This document shows positions 1-13,416 of a DNA stretch of 64,000 nt, piece by piece. This stretch comes from Manis javanica (Eukaryota; Chordata; Mammalia; Pholidota; Manidae), in contig NC_133156.1 in the NCBI RefSeq assembly GCF_040802235.1, positions 144,939,173 to 145,003,172 on the forward strand, in the 5' to 3' direction. How positions within the stretch are numbered: the stretch's first letter is position 1; the number at the start of each line of letters is the position of its first letter. A program made the translations under genes and the position numbers. The notes beneath the pieces are model-generated. The model did not search any database. It was given only the letters and a program-made list of their open reading frames with translations, and was not told where the DNA came from.

Positions 1-3000
1 ATAAAAAGTTACAAAAATAAATTACAAGATCATTGGTTTTAAATGGAGTTTGGAGAGCATTTTAGACTCACAGAAACAAAGTTGCTTTCTGTGGGAAACA
101 ACTTGATAATGTCTTCAGTAGCTATAAATGTCTAACCATAAAAGCTAACTATTCCTGCACACATGCAGGTTTTTATTACATCTAGCCTTCATGGAATGCA
201 ATAGCTGTTGTGGCCTTTCTGCCTTAATCACCACAGAACTATTCTTTCTGGTCACATCTTTCACTTTCCACTTTTGTGATCTACCCAGATGCCACTCACA
301 AAAAGCAGTGGGAATGCATGTAACAAGCTTATTTTACCCTCGTTAGCTAAATGCGTGTTCTTCTTCACAGTGATGCTATACCCAGGGCATATAATAAGCC
401 TGCAGTCACGCTCCTCAATCAATGGTTCTCATATTTTAAAATCGTTTTTTCATTCAAGTTGTGAAATGCTTGTACTTAATACTGGTTCAGGCTCATTAAA
501 AATACATCTCACTGTTAAGTCTAGATGTGGGCAGTGCCAGATGGAAAATGAATAATAGTAGAAACTGGAAAAAAGGAGACTTGAGCAAGAGGAGTCAGGA
601 CTTTAGCAAGAGGCATCTCCAGGAGGATATCTATGAAATGGGGACTGACTATGGGGCCAGAGAACAGTGACAGGGAGAAAAGTCTTTGAGGCAGAAGGAA
701 CGGCAAAGCAAGATCCCTGATGGGATTGATAAGTAAAGAGAAAGCCCACATGCCTTTGTGGAGAGAAGAGGAAGTCTGTGCATGGAGGTGAGACCTGAGA
801 GACAGAGAGACCATAGGTCATGTGCACTTCACATGCACTGAGGGGTATGGGGAGTCCCTGGAAGATTTTAGGGACAATGAGGGTAAAGGGATCAGACCAC
901 ATTCCTTACTGCTCTGCCACCTGTCTGCACAATGGCCCAATGTTCCAGAGAAACTGTTTAGGGAAGTTTGTGTAGGTTTCCAAGAGGTCAAAGCATGAGG
1001 TCAAGGTTTCTTGATTCCTCAAATGCTTAGAATAACCACCACTACCCCTAACCCCCACCGAATCTCCTAAACCCTTCCTTTGTTTTAAGTGACTCAAGAG
1101 AGACCTAGTCCCTTACAACCATGAGAACCTTTTGTCATTTTCTTCTTCTATCCTTTATTCTAATTTAAATGTATAAAGACATATTTTTAAATTACAATCT
1201 TTTGATGAATAAACTACTATGTTCATTTCAATTAAAGAAGTTGAGCATTTGCATTCCTCATAATTCATACTAACTGGTTGAGACTATACCTGTCTCTGCC
1301 ACTCTTTAATGTCTTCACTTGCAGCATGGCCAGGTTGATGTGAAAGTGACTGCCCAGGTAAGAAGTGGAAATGTTTGTCACCCAGAAACTATAAACTTGG
1401 ATGAGTTGTTCTGATTCAACAACAGGCAACTCCTTCCAAGTCCTACCAAGTACTCTTTTGGAGAGACATGGATTCAGGGGTGTGTCCAGCACTCGTTTAG
1501 GAAAACACCCTCATCCTATTTACAGTTTGTGAAGTTCTGGTGGTGATGATCCAAACGTCTGTCCAATTAGTGCCTCTCAGTTGCATCATTATCAGGAGAC
1601 AATCTCTTTGTCCCACTTTTAGTGAAAGTACAATTAATTCGTATTTTGGGGCTGTCTTCCTGGTACATTACACAGGTAACTATCAACTTTTCAGCAAAAT
1701 ACCCTGTTAGCAGCCACAGATGGTGGCCAGTTGCCTGCTGTTCAACTGGGGAAGTCAAACTGATGACCTACTACTACCACATACCCCCTGTGCTTATTTA
1801 ACTCCAACTTTTGGATATTAGCCAATAAACTCTTTTGATAAGCTCAGCTTATTCTAAAAGATACTGATAGCTTTTAAGGGTTCAATTTGTGACTATGACA
1901 TCAGTCAACTGCCCTCTAAAAAGTCCATATTCTATTTGTTGGAAACCACTTGAAAAGTAACACGTCAGAAGAGTGACATTCACTAAATTTCCTTTTTCTC
2001 CCCTTCCATTTGAAAATTAAGCAGAGTATGGACACTTAAACTCAAAAAATAAATTGCTTTCTGTTATGTTTAATTTTGTTTTGAAAGCTAAAAAAAATTT
2101 TTGTCCTGATCCTATTAGAAATTCATGGTAGAAAACCATTACGATCCACGACCACTGGCCCAGTCAATAACAGGGTTTAATCAGTAATTTTAAAAACTAG
2201 TAAGTGCATAATGCAAACCTGTGTCAAGTTTTCATTTCTCTACCTCCTTTAGTCCTCACTGTAGTTAGGTGAAAACTCCAGGATGAAAACAAGTATCTGG
2301 GACATGTCTTGGAGGGCTGATTCCAACCCCCTTGACATTGCAGGCTAAAAAACATAGAGGTTACTGGAAACATGAAGTAAATGTACTGGAACTTTTGTAC
2401 TCCTGGCATTCATTGTCTGTATATTGATGCTGTCTTTACAATTTTCAGTAAATGTTCATCTGATGCTATGGTGATCTGATGATCAAAATTTCTAGAGTTA
2501 ACTGTTTTGGCTCTACATAGCATTTCCTTTGAAGTTTCCAAAACAATTTGTTTAAAGCACTCTATCTTCTGTGAATAGTATTATCACTATTAAGTACATC
2601 ATGAACTAGAATCTCATTACTACATTTTCAATATGATATTGAGGGAGGGCAGTATATATGACTAGACACAGAAAGAAAATAATTTGACCTTCAGTGAAAT
2701 AACTACAAACCACGTGGTTTTTGAGATTTTCTTCTGTTTGCAATATTTTGTATAGCCATCCATATAGAAAATCCCTTGTTTGTGAAGAACACTTTTTAGT
2801 TTATTTGTGTATTCTTCATTATTAAAAATCTTTAGACTTCCTATTTCAAGACCAGTATTTGTTACTATGTATTAATGTAAGAAGTCCCATAGAAACACAG
2901 AGGAAAAACTTTGGAGTCCACTTCACCAACTATCCCAAAAATTCTCTAGGTAATGTTTGAAAACAGGAAGTGGAAGTAGTATGTTTAAGCAGCCTACACA

Positions 3001-3055
3001 AACATCATGGTATTACATTGTTTTACAAGTGTACTTCCAGCCAGGCTGATGATAC
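1..3055. other. Non-coding stretch, no gene recognised
   Basis: AT-rich sequence with stop codons spread through all frames. The open frames present are all under 100 codons, overlap each other on both strands and show no domain. I see no young repeat and no convincing old-repeat signature. Confidence 0.6.
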
Positions 3056-3059
3056 GATT

Positions 3060-3400
3060 GAGTTCGAAAAATGATAAGTGTGCAAGCAGTCAGTGGAGGC
3101 TTCTGGGAGTCTTCTGCAAAAGACAGCATGTACAGAGATTTCTCTCTTCCTAGCCATTCTTCTCCCTGCAGCAAAGCCGATGTAACAACTGAGCCTGGCC
3201 ACCATGGACCATGCAATGCAGGGCAAACCCTAGGGATAGCAGAGCAAAACTATGGAAGAAACCTGAGCCTCTGATAGAGCCATATAAGAACACTCCTGCT
3301 TCCATCACCATGGTAATGTTCTGTTTTGTGTATTTAAGCCACTGTGAAATTTAATTTTTGGATGCATACAACTGAATCTAACTCCTATTAACATGCTGAT
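3060..3400 (+). repeat. Candidate ancient interspersed repeat
   Basis: The end carries a 'tttaagccactgtgaaattt'-like stretch near 3340-3360, followed by an 'aactgaatctaactcctatt' type terminus, as in several old mammalian LTR/MER repeats. The class was not resolved. Low confidence; boundaries are a guess. Confidence 0.3.
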
Positions 3401-6400
3401 AAAGAGAGACTGGTAAGTAAAATATTCTTCTCTTCTTACCTTTTAATGTAGTTTTGGAGGACATGCTGCTGAGAGATGTGGCAGCCACCTTGAAACCCTG
3501 AGGAGCCATGCTTGAATGCAAGAATCCTCACTGACATAGGTGAATAGGACACAGTGCATAACCATAAACAATAAATACCAATTATCAGAGGAGATCCAAA
3601 GACACATTTTTATGCCATCTGTTGTAGCCTCAGAAACAGTATCTGTTTGTCTAACATAGAAATGTTTCTAAGGTTAGGTATTATTTAAAGAACATTTATA
3701 ATTCACAGTCCTCCTTGCAATTGCGTAGGGCCTTGGAACTAGTCCTGGAAAGTGAAATTTGGGTAGGAATGCCACACCTCCCTGCTCTGTCTTGCTGACG
3801 TAGTGAGAAGCTCATGCTGATTCCCATCCCCAGTCTCTCTCCCTCTGTCACAGGGATGAGAACACTGTGGAGCCTCCACAGTGAGAGCCCAGACGTCCTG
3901 CCAATCTGCTTGGAATATGTTCTGTGACTCAGAATAATCTTTTGTGATGTGAAGCCCTTGAGATGTTGAGGCTATGTCAGCATCAGGGATGACTGTATCA
4001 GGTAACCCTGCTGATGTTAATGAAAATGCTGCCTGTGCTAATGATTACAAGTTCAAAGAATTCAAAACACTAGAATTAATGTAATAAAAGCTCCAGGTTC
4101 AGTCTTTTTGCAAAATTAACTGCTACTAGGTTTCTAATGTCTTCTTATAGAAAGCTATTTTCTACAAATACAAATCTATATAATTTTTTTCTTTTCTAAA
4201 ACTGTTACCAAAATGAATGAAGCTCCACACACTTTGGCATTATGCTTTTTAAAATAGTCTTGTATCTTGGCCATATGGCTGTGTCTTACTCTTGAAGAAA
4301 TGCATTACGCTGGTACAACAGCTAGCCAGGTAACCGTAGGCATTTGAAGACAGGACAGTGATAGTCTCCAAGGCAGCCAGGGAAGCAAATGTCTGGGCAC
4401 AGGTTATACTGCTCTTTAAAGCACATCTCACTGTGATGATCAACTCCATGGGTTCGAGACCAATCCTCAGCCTGAGAGAGGAGGCCTAATGCCTGCCAGG
4501 GAATTGGGCCCTCAAACAATTGTCTTTACAAACTTTTGAATCAATTATTTTAAATTATTTTTCTTAGCTCCTGGCAAATGTTTCAATAGGTTTTTACATT
4601 AATCTTTAACATTAAATATTAATCACTGTACACCAAGGACTCATTACTGGAGCTGAATTAGTCAATTTTATCGGAAAGTAGAGAATTTAAGATAATTATA
4701 CTGAGTTTTAAACATCAAGGAAAAATCATGGGGTTTCTTTGGGAGATGCCCATTTCCTGCCCCATATTTAATGGTGATGGCAGGTTTCAGTTGTGAATAT
4801 TATAGTATGAATCTACAAAAATGCACGTTATTTGGTTCATATTTCCTTTAATAAACCACCGACATACTCCAGATTAGGGGATGCTTCCTCCTGGGTTTTA
4901 ATATAAATCGGTTGTAACTACAACCCAGGCTAGAACTCAGGTGTTTCTCAAGGCCTGTGAAGGGAAGTGTGTCTTGGCCAAGATGCAGGAGTCAAGTGCA
5001 CATATTATTAGAAGCAAATCTCAAGTAACTTTCAGCCTCAGAGGGGAGTTCCAAGGCAACGGTGTCCCAGGGGATACACAAGCCTCAGGGATGTATAAGC
5101 ATTTTTAGGGGATGCATATACAGAAGGTTAGAGGTTCCAACCAAGTGTCTCAGCAAGACATGCAGGACCGCAGGGCCACATTAGCAAGTCAATGACGATG
5201 GACAGCAGGCACTACCTCCTTCCACAAATAGGAAAAAGACAATTTTTTACCCAAACAGTGATTCTACAGAAAGGAATCCTAAAAGGAGAAGCAGAGAGGA
5301 AAGAGATGGAAGGGGTGACAATAGGAAAAGAGAGGGCGGGAGAGGCAGGAACCAGCGCAGGGAGGATTCCTAAGTGGGGAGATGAGATGTGGGCACCTGG
5401 AAGCCAGCACTGCTCGGCTGAGTCCTCCTTCCACTCTGTGCAGGAGCTTCCCCTTCTGACTGCAGAATGGCCAGAGCATAGAGCAGTTTATTTATTTACT
5501 TGAACTAGTCCAGGAGCTCATGAAACGGGTCAGTTGGACTGAGCATGGGGGTGGGAGGAAGAGGGATGAGAGGGAGAAAAGAAACACAGCAAGGGGCAGT
5601 GTTTCCGGGGTGCTGCGCCTCCTAAGCTCCCTGGTCAGTCACCACCAGAACCCTCAAGCTTGCCACCAGACAAAAGCATCACATGATCCATGTGAGGCAT
5701 TGGAAATTCCAGAATTAGTCTTCTTCAGTCTCCAATTTTTCCAGGCTTAAGGTGTCACACAACTCAGTAGGCAACACTTAGCCAGCAAGCCCATTCCTGA
5801 GATTTTTCTGTCCAAGTATAACCTCCCAGTTCACTGCCACCCCAGGAAGGTGGAAATCTCCAGAAAGCAGGATGCAAGTCCCAGAGAGAAAGTCACTGAG
5901 AAACTTGAAGGTTCCTACAAAGCCAGGGTGGAAGACATGCTTGGGATGACTCTAAACCTGCTTCAGGAGATTACCTAAGACTCAACTCCAGGAAGACCCA
6001 GCTACAGAATTTGTGAGTCTCAGTGCAAAATGGAAATGAAGGAAACCTTCCTGAAAAACTGTTAAAAGACACAGAACATCAACAGCAGAGCATTAAACAT
6101 GCCCAGGGGGTTTCTAAGCATGAGGCCCCATGTGGCCACCTGCACCCTGACCCCAGGATGCCCCTGCAAAAATTTAAGGGGAGCATGGGAGTCTATTAGA
6201 CTATACAGGTTGCATATCAGCTTTGAAAAAACACAGGAACAAAACAGGAAACAGCTTCATGTGTTACTTTAATACTTTATCTGGATCTAGCACAGGCTGA
6301 TTTCTGTTAGCAGCTCTGAGTACCCACTGTGACAGGGAAGCCAACTGGTAAACCTACCAGTGTGCTGGCGTCTCTCCTTACAGTTTTGACACTGCAGGGG

Positions 6401-7720
6401 CAAAGTGCTTCATTTTCCCAGCTGCGTATGGATACTAAACTGTAAGAGCACTTAATAAAAGGGGCAGGGAAATTAAGAGGTTAAATAACTACATGCAATA
6501 GCATTTGGACCTTGATAAGCCACAAGGGACACTGAAGTTAACAATGGGTTAATTTCAGTCTTTAGTATCTAAAATGAAAGTTATTATCATCTTTTGTCTC
6601 TATTTATTGTCTTTAGCCTTACAAATCATCCTCTATTTTCCAGGAGCATTGGCAAAGGTGGTTGGTAGAAGCATAGTCTCTCCACTGAAAGATCAACAAG
6701 ATGGTAGTAAGCAAGGTTAAATCTGAATCCTGAACTAATATCAATCAATCATGCATTCTAAGGCTAGCACTGCTTACTGTCACAGACAGACACATGACAC
6801 TGGGTTTCAGAGGATGGTGGTAGTGGTGTTTTCCCAAGGGGCCTATGGGGTAACATCTGAAAGTGAGGAGGAGTAAGAGAACAGGCTGCTCTGTCCCCTG
6901 AGGAATCCTCCCCATGTGGGCATGGGCCCTGGGCATCTTGGGAGGAGGCTCCTCCACTTGCCATGGTAATCCTCTTGTTGCATCTAAGTTTGTCCACAAA
7001 TAGCATGTGTGTTTTATCCTCCAATGACCCTATGGACACTGAGTCCAAAATGGGCCACACCTGCTACTACCACAAGCAGGAAGAGCTCAGTGGGGCCTGA
7101 TGTACTCCCACCTGGAATGTCTGGGCAGCCAGATGTGTGGTTTCAAGAGATCAGTATCACACGAGGGAGACTGAGCTCTGAAGACTGCACCACATGGTGT
7201 GAAGCTGGTGGCCTACGGCTGTTTGAAGAGGGTTGGGGTCCATCATGGACCAGATCCAGAAGTTGCTGCAGACAATGAAGCGGCTTGAAAGCAGATGAGA
7301 GATAAACCCACTTCTTCACCAAATGTGATAGCTGCTTTAAGCCAGGATGGAAGCCCAAGTCCATTAGAGTAAAGGAGACAGCTGAGCTGCAGGGCAGAGT
7401 TGAGAGAATAAGAGTAAACTAGTGCAGGGTAGTGCAGGGGGAAGATTTTCAACACATTTTGTGATAGAAGTTGCTATTCAAAGCAGTCTTCTCAGTAGAG
7501 ATGTTAGGAGACTTGAAAACTCAATACACTCTTTCATTCTTAAGTATGGCTTTAGCCTCTTTGAAGTCCCAGAGCTCCTACCAGATATTGGGAATACAGT
7601 GGTGAAAAAGTTATTCACGATCCCTGGTTTTAAGGGCTCAGGTCTAGAGGAATGTGTTATAAATCAACCATATCCACTTTCTACTTAATCCCCAGCACCT
7701 CATCCTCTTTTAGATTCAAT
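3400..7720. other. Non-coding stretch, no gene recognised
   Basis: No frame has a recognisable domain. The 103-codon frame at 5192-5503 is low-complexity Lys/Glu/Gly-rich and has a competing frame on the opposite strand. Around 7560-7650 there is a weak resemblance to the L2-type 'ggaatacagtggtgaa' segment, too degraded to call. Confidence 0.55.
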
Positions 7721-7724
7721 GCTG

Positions 7725-7915
7725 TGTGAGGGTGATGTACTGGCTCAGAAAGTGCTTTTGCCAATAACTTTGCCCTGTCTCTGTCTATAAAATGGATCTA
7801 CTACTGCTTACTTTGTGGAACTACTATGAAAACAAAGCATATGGAAAGTGCCGGGAATGCTCTCTGACATGTGGTCCTCATTGAAAAAATTATAGCTGAT
7901 ATTACCCTGAGCGTT
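7725..7915 (+). repeat. MIR SINE remnant
   Basis: The order 'tctctgtctataaaatggat', a variable T/A stretch, 'gaaagtgccgggaatg' and a terminal 'tcattgaaaaaattatagctg' follows the 3' half of MIR (tgtaaaatgg, then agtgcctggcac, then a tcaataaatg-like end). Old and diverged. Confidence 0.65.
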
Positions 7916-9160
7916 TCTCTTTGTTCATTGTTTAACCACTGATGTCTGGCAAGCTTGTTTCCTCTGCCAAAGAGGGCAGGATAATGGGAAAAAAGGACCA
8001 GATATAGGGCACATTTGCTGAAGTCAATTAGCATTAAGATGCCCTATAAGCAAGTCCAGAGAGTTGGACAGTTATTTCAGGAAGAACTTAAATGGTTGCT
8101 CATTTTCTGTTTCTCAGTATCAAGAGAATGGGCTTTTATGTGTACTGTGTGATTTTAAACAGAAACCTTGAGGGAATCAGGTCTAATATACCTTTAATGA
8201 TATTTCCAGGGCCAGAACACATGTGCACCTTGTGCTTGGCGCCTCCTGTCCTAATGCCAATGACTCAGGAAGGAAGCATCTGTTCCAGGCATGGGGGCTG
8301 CGCCAGGAGCTGTCTGTGGATTTGCGTGAATGTTTTATTGAAACTTCCCCAGCCTCCTTGTGGGTGGAAATTATGCCTAAGGAAGCTTGGTTTCACACTC
8401 TTCCTTATGAACTCATAAAAGGAACAAAGGCTGACATGAGACACAAATCAAAAGTTGAGAAGAAATCCAGGGATTCGTCCTGACAGTATGTGAAGAGGTG
8501 AGACTCAGCAGGTAGCAGATGGTGTTTTCTCTTCCATCCATGTGGTATATTTTTATTCCTACTCTCCTTCTTAACACTGACATAGTTATCTGGACTAAAT
8601 TTTAAAAAAATCACTAATCTTATTTAAATAGTGTTTTGGGCTTTACTCTAGAAGTATGGCAAACACAAAACCCTCTTAAATTCTCCAAAAGCAATTATGA
8701 GAGAAATTGCAGAGAACTTCAAATATAGTCTCATACAGATATGCACACACACTTTTTAAATCCATTCCATACAATCATACAATTTTGAGCAAAAAGCCTT
8801 TTACTTAGGTTGCACCACAAGCATTTTCCACTATTTTTTCTAGATACACAAAAGCAGCACAAAAGTGTATTTCAAATCTTCTTGTTATTAAGCTCATACA
8901 GACCCACAAGCTGTGGGAATTTTACTTGCAGGCTGAGCCCAAACCTAATGCAAATCAGCCCTGACCAAGGCTCTGGGAACCCTTAAGTCCCTGAGACAAG
9001 GACTCAGCACGACCCTGGGGAGAGCCTCGGGTCCCAGCGGCCACCGAGCTGTGCCTTCCCTCTCTGTCTCTGAGATGCTTTCCCGTCCAGCCAGCGGGAC
9101 TCCTGGGTTCCGACTGAGTCTCCCTGCCAGGTCCATTACATTCCTGTATTAGCTAGGATC
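7916..9160. other. Non-coding stretch, no gene recognised
   Basis: Overlapping short frames (108 and 86 codons near 8092-8483) have no domain and no codon bias. A slightly GC-richer patch near 8940-9130 lacks CpG density or promoter motifs. Confidence 0.55.
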
Positions 9161-9500
9161 TCAGCCTGTTTGGGCTGCTATAGCAAAACACCATGGTCGG
9201 GGGGCTTATAAACTACAGACTTTTGTTTCTCACAGTTCTGGAGGCTGGAAGTCAGACGTTAAGGCGCCAGCAGATTTCGTATCTGGTGAGGGCCTGCTTC
9301 CTGGTTCATGGATGGCTGCCTTCTCTCTGTGGCCTCATATGGCAGAGGGGCAAGGGGGCTTTCTGGTGTCTCTTTCACAAAGGTTCTGATCCTATTCACG
9401 ACCTAACCATCTCCCAAAGGCCTCACTGCCAGATACCATTACACTGGAGGTTGGGCTTTAACATACACATTTTGGGGGTACACAGACATTAAATATAGCA
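9160..9500 (-). repeat. MaLR/MLT-type LTR, antisense
   Basis: Read on the plus strand it has the typical inverted order: 'ctgtttgggctgctatagca', 'ttctcacagttctggaggct', 'aggcgccagcagatt', 'tcccaaaggcc' and 'ttttgggggtacacagacat'. This matches the reverse complement of common mammalian MaLR LTRs. Confidence 0.7.
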
Positions 9501-9502
9501 CA

Positions 9503-9840
9503 AGGGCTGCTGTAACTGAGTACCAGAGACTGGGTGGCTTAAACAACAGAAATTTATATCCTCACAGTCCTGGAGGCCGGGGGTCTGAGATGAAGGTGTG
9601 AGCAGGGCTGGTTTCCTCTGTGGCCTCCCTCCTTGGAGCACAGATGCTCTTCTTTCCGTGCTTGTCTGTATCCTAATTGCCTCTTCTCATAAGGACATGG
9701 GTCAGATTGAGTTTGGGTCCACCCCAGTGACCTTTTACTTTGCCTGCTGACAGGCTCTACCTCCTAGTAGAGTCACATTCTGAGGAGCAGGGCTGGGACC
9801 TCAATATACGGATTTGAGGACACAGCCCAGCCCATAATGG
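9503..9840 (-). repeat. Second MaLR/MLT-type LTR, antisense, adjacent
   Basis: It starts with 'gggctgctgtaactgagtac' and continues with 'cagagactgggtggcttaaa', 'ctcacagtcctggaggcc' and 'cttctcataaggacatgg'. Same class and orientation as the copy just upstream, only a few bases away, but with a clearly different middle. This looks like two independent insertions side by side rather than a tandem duplication. Confidence 0.65.
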
Positions 9841-10760
9841 GCCCATGGGGGAGAAGGAGTCCGCCCGGCTCCAGGCCCTCCTTCTGGCACTCCCACCCCA
9901 GCCAGCTCTATACCCAGGCCCATGGGGCAAGCACAGACTTCACGGGGAGCCCCCTTCCTACCTCACCTCTCTCATTTAGTGGCTCTCCAGTCCTGTGTTT
10001 CCGCCTCAGAAATGACTGGAGACGTGCTATTTCTCCCCTCACGTCTTCCCGGGGCCGTCACATTTCCCATGCACGCTCTGCACCAGCTGCCTCCTCAGTC
10101 TCGTGATCAGTGCGGATGTCCCTCTTCCAGAGCATCTCCAAAATTATCTTCCTCACAAAATCTAATCAAGTTCTGATAAACCAGCCATGAAAACATCATT
10201 GGTGGTCCCTTGAAGTCAAAACTTCTCAGAAGATGAAAACACACCTTCAGGGCTGTTCCGGTTCCTTTTGTCACCTCAGCCTAGTCCACCCCAGCCTCTG
10301 TGACCACAAGGATCAGGCTCCTCTGCCAGGAAGAGAGAACCCAAATTAAGTGGCTTTAAGAAGACAGCTATTTCTCTGACATATAAATGTCCCAAAGCAG
10401 GTGGTCCTCTGCTGTATAAAGTCATCAGGTCCCTTCAAGATAGATGCTCCAGTTCCCGAAGGTTTGGGTCCAAGCCACATGACTCACAATGTCAGCAATG
10501 ACCCTGATGTCTATCTTCCATGCAGTGGAGGGGCTGGGCAGCCACTGTTTTGGAGAGAAGGTGCTGTCTTCCTGACAGTAACATCAGAAAGGATACAAAT
10601 GTCTATACATGGGGCTGGCAGTAGGACTGCAAAACAAATAATAAGTTTTCTGGTCTCAAGAGATCTCAGCTGGTGACCTGAAGTCAGATAATTTGCAGAA
10701 CAGCAGGACAAGTTTTTATTAACCAAATACTGAAGACTCATTTGGGAAGAAGTCAACTCA
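9841..10760. other. Non-coding stretch, possible MER-like remnant
   Basis: No gene is visible. Near 10290-10420 'aattaagtggctttaagaag' and 'aaatgtcccaaagcaggtgg' resemble an old medium-reiteration repeat, not classified. The small plus-strand frames at 9837-10176 are overlapping shadows. Confidence 0.45.
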
Positions 10761-10764
10761 TGTT

Positions 10765-10905
10765 GAAGCAATAAGGAGTGCTGGCTCTGGGGTCTTGGAC
10801 AACTTACTTAACTTCTTTGTGCCTCAGCTCTGACATCTGTAAAATGTGGATGATTGTAGCACTCACTTTATGGGGATGCTAGGGCCACATATAAGCTCTT
10901 ATCAG
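10765..10905 (+). repeat. MIR SINE remnant
   Basis: The order 'gctctggggtcttggacaac', 'ttacttaacttctttgtgcc' and 'cagctctgacatctgtaaaa' then 'tgtggatgattgtagcactc' is the MIR core: tRNA-related end, then 'cctcagtttcctcatctgtaaaatgg'. Confidence 0.75.
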
Positions 10906-11019
10906 AGGAATATAAGTGGAAGTGCCTGGGAAGCTTCCAGTGGCCTGCCTGTGGGTTTCTGTCTGCTTTTCCCCTGCCTCCTCTGCAAGGCACTCCTCTG
11001 GTCCACCCTTCCATACTGT

Positions 11020-11495
11020 GGATAGCTGAGTAATGGTCCCCAAAGATATCCAGGTCCTAATCTCTGATCCTGTGACTATTAGCTTATATATTAAAAGGAA
11101 CTTTGCAGGTGTGACTAAGTGAAGGATCTTGAGATAGGGAGATTAGTTTGGACCCAGGCAGGCCCAACACAAGAATAGGGCTCCTGGTGAAAGGGAAACT
11201 AGGTCAGAAAAGAAAGGAGATGTGAAGACAGAAGCAACAGGCTGGAGTGATGTGAAGAAGGGGTTGTGAGACACAGATGCAGGCAACACCAGAAGCTCAG
11301 AAAATCAAGGAAATGATTTTGCCCCTGGGCCTCTAGAATAAACCCACCAATGATCACCTTGACTTTATTTTAGCCCAGTGACACTGATTTCAGATGGCTG
11401 GCCTCCCAGCAATGTAAGAGAACAAACGTCTGTTGTTTTAAGCCATTAAGGTTTTGGTAATTTGTTACAGCAGCCACAGACATACTAATATGCAT
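11020..11495 (+). repeat. MLT1-type LTR
   Basis: It starts around 'tggtccccaaagatatccag', then 'cctaatctctgatcctgtga', and ends 'tgttgttttaagccattaag' and 'taatttgttacagcagccac'. This is the classic sense-strand MLT1 order, about 475 bp, near full length. Confidence 0.8.
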
Positions 11496-13416
11496 GCTTT
11501 GTCAAGCCACGTTCAGGAAATAAATAAGCTTGTGAGGAAATGCATTGAAGAACAACAGGGTCTTGGCAAAGGCTGTCTTTACCAACCTTCCCCCAAAGAG
11601 CCCCTGACACTGGCTCTGGTAACCAGGAGCAGGGTACAGAAATGCCTGAGAGTGTTTTCATCTGACAGACACAGCATGTATTTGTCAGGAAACAACGTTT
11701 TTAGGCTCCTGCTAGGTGAGGAGGCAAAAGCAGCCACCCTGGAAAGCTGCAGAGGAGGGAGCACACTTGTTGGGGACAATAAGGACAGTCCTCGAGGAGA
11801 TGGCCGGTGGCTTGGCCTTCGGAAGGGGAATGAGGACCTTTCTTGCATGACACATAGTGTTGCTCTGGCTAACAAATGTGATAAAATGGGTGAGACGGCT
11901 CAGAGAGAAGCTGGAAGGGGCACCGGGGCCACTGGGGGCTGGGCTCAGGTGTCCGCAGCGAAAGGAAAGTCAACGGAGTCTCATCAGGGTGCTGTCGCTG
12001 GGGTGGGTCACCTAGCGGGTGAACATGGTTCATCCCTGGTGCTACCTGCTTACCAGGCACCTGGGAGATTCTGCAAGTCTGCTTTGGGCCCCATATCCAC
12101 CTTTTGTCAGGGGAGATGTCATGCTTTGCTTAGTCATCACCAAAACAGTAAATAGCTGAAGCTGCGCATTCCCCAAATCAGAATCAAGATGTTGTTCTCT
12201 GAAAATGAAAAAACACACATTGGACATATAGACAGATGTCAGCTGCCACTTGCCATGGGAAGTACACAGTCGTGGTAGACATTACTCCAGAAACCAGGCA
12301 TGGGACGGACAAAGGAGAGGATGGGCAATCACAGGTGGTAGGAAGGGGATGCAGAGGAGACCAGTTTAGCGGGAGTGCAGGTGGGAGACAGGGTGGAAAT
12401 TGTGAATTAGAGCCAAAGGGTGAACAAGAACACCAGTGCAGAGAAGACAACTCCATTCTATCTTGTAGACACGGAGGCCATGACAGGCATTGGAGAATCA
12501 TTGCCAGTGTACTCTTTTGGTAGATTTTTGCAGTGCCATATGAAGGCAGGAAGGTTGTTTGAGAGGCTGTTAAAATTATCTAGGAAAGATGTAATGCAGG
12601 CCTAAAACATGGCTGTGGAAGTGAAAGCCTAAAAATAACTTCCCTTACTAAGAAGTTTAAAAGCTTTCTCCTCCACAACGATGCACCTAATATGTTGCCC
12701 AAATTCAGGGCTGAGCAGTCCAGCCACTAGCCTGGGCAACCCTGGAGCTGTGACTTTGGCAGCCTTCCCTGGGTATTCTGACTCAGGGAGGTGGAGAGAT
12801 ATGCAGTCCCTACTTATTACTTGAGACCTCATGCTATAATACAGCAGTTTCTTCAACTAGCTTTGAAGAAAACCAGGAAATTATGGAGACAAATGAAATC
12901 ATCAGATATGGAGGGAAAAAAGGATTTTATACTCTGAGGATGATGGCTCAGGAGGAGAGAGGCTTGTTAAAGGCAGCAGCTGAGGAAAAAGGGAATCATT
13001 AATATGCCTGATTTTACAGTTCCAGCAATCAAGCCAATGTTGTCATTCACGCCATAGCAGTGTGTCTCATTATGCTCTAGAACATGCTTCCTTCCAGAAG
13101 TCTTGGTAACGCACATTGTAGGAGTGGCTGCCATCAGGCCCTCCCGATCCCTCTTGTCTGGCCAGCCCCCAGCCCCAAAAGGTCAGGGAGCCCGATACTC
13201 CAGCCTAGTCACTGGGAGACCCTGTTCCCTGCCATCCATGCAGTCATGTGAGAAATGATGCCCAGCGTCAGGCAGCCATTCTGGCACCCTGGTGAGGAAG
13301 AGATGCAGAGCACAGAGATGCTGACCAGCTGGCATGTCCTGCCCCCATGGGAAAGTTAACACCTTAAGGACCACATGATTTGGGCTTCAGGTTAAGTAAA
13401 CCATGTGTCTTGCCAA
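11496..13416. other. Non-coding stretch, no gene recognised
   Basis: It includes a 233-codon plus-strand frame (11454-12155) that opens with TTG inside the MLT1 end. I see no domain in it, and other frames compete on the minus strand. No splice-flanked exon was recognised. Confidence 0.55.

Noticed and set aside
5192..5503. 103-codon plus-strand frame
   Set aside because: Charged low-complexity product, no domain, overlapped by a minus-strand frame, no splice or promoter context.
8092..8483. 108- and 86-codon overlapping frames
   Set aside because: Two overlapping frames on the same strand with no domain; typical chance frames.
9160..9840. Tandem duplication of one LTR
   Set aside because: Both are MaLR-type and antisense, but their middle parts differ strongly, so two separate insertions are more likely.
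11454..12155. 233-codon plus-strand open frame
   Set aside because: It starts with TTG within an MLT1 LTR end, has no domain, no codon bias and no splice signals, and minus-strand frames compete. Length alone is not enough in a GC-moderate stretch.
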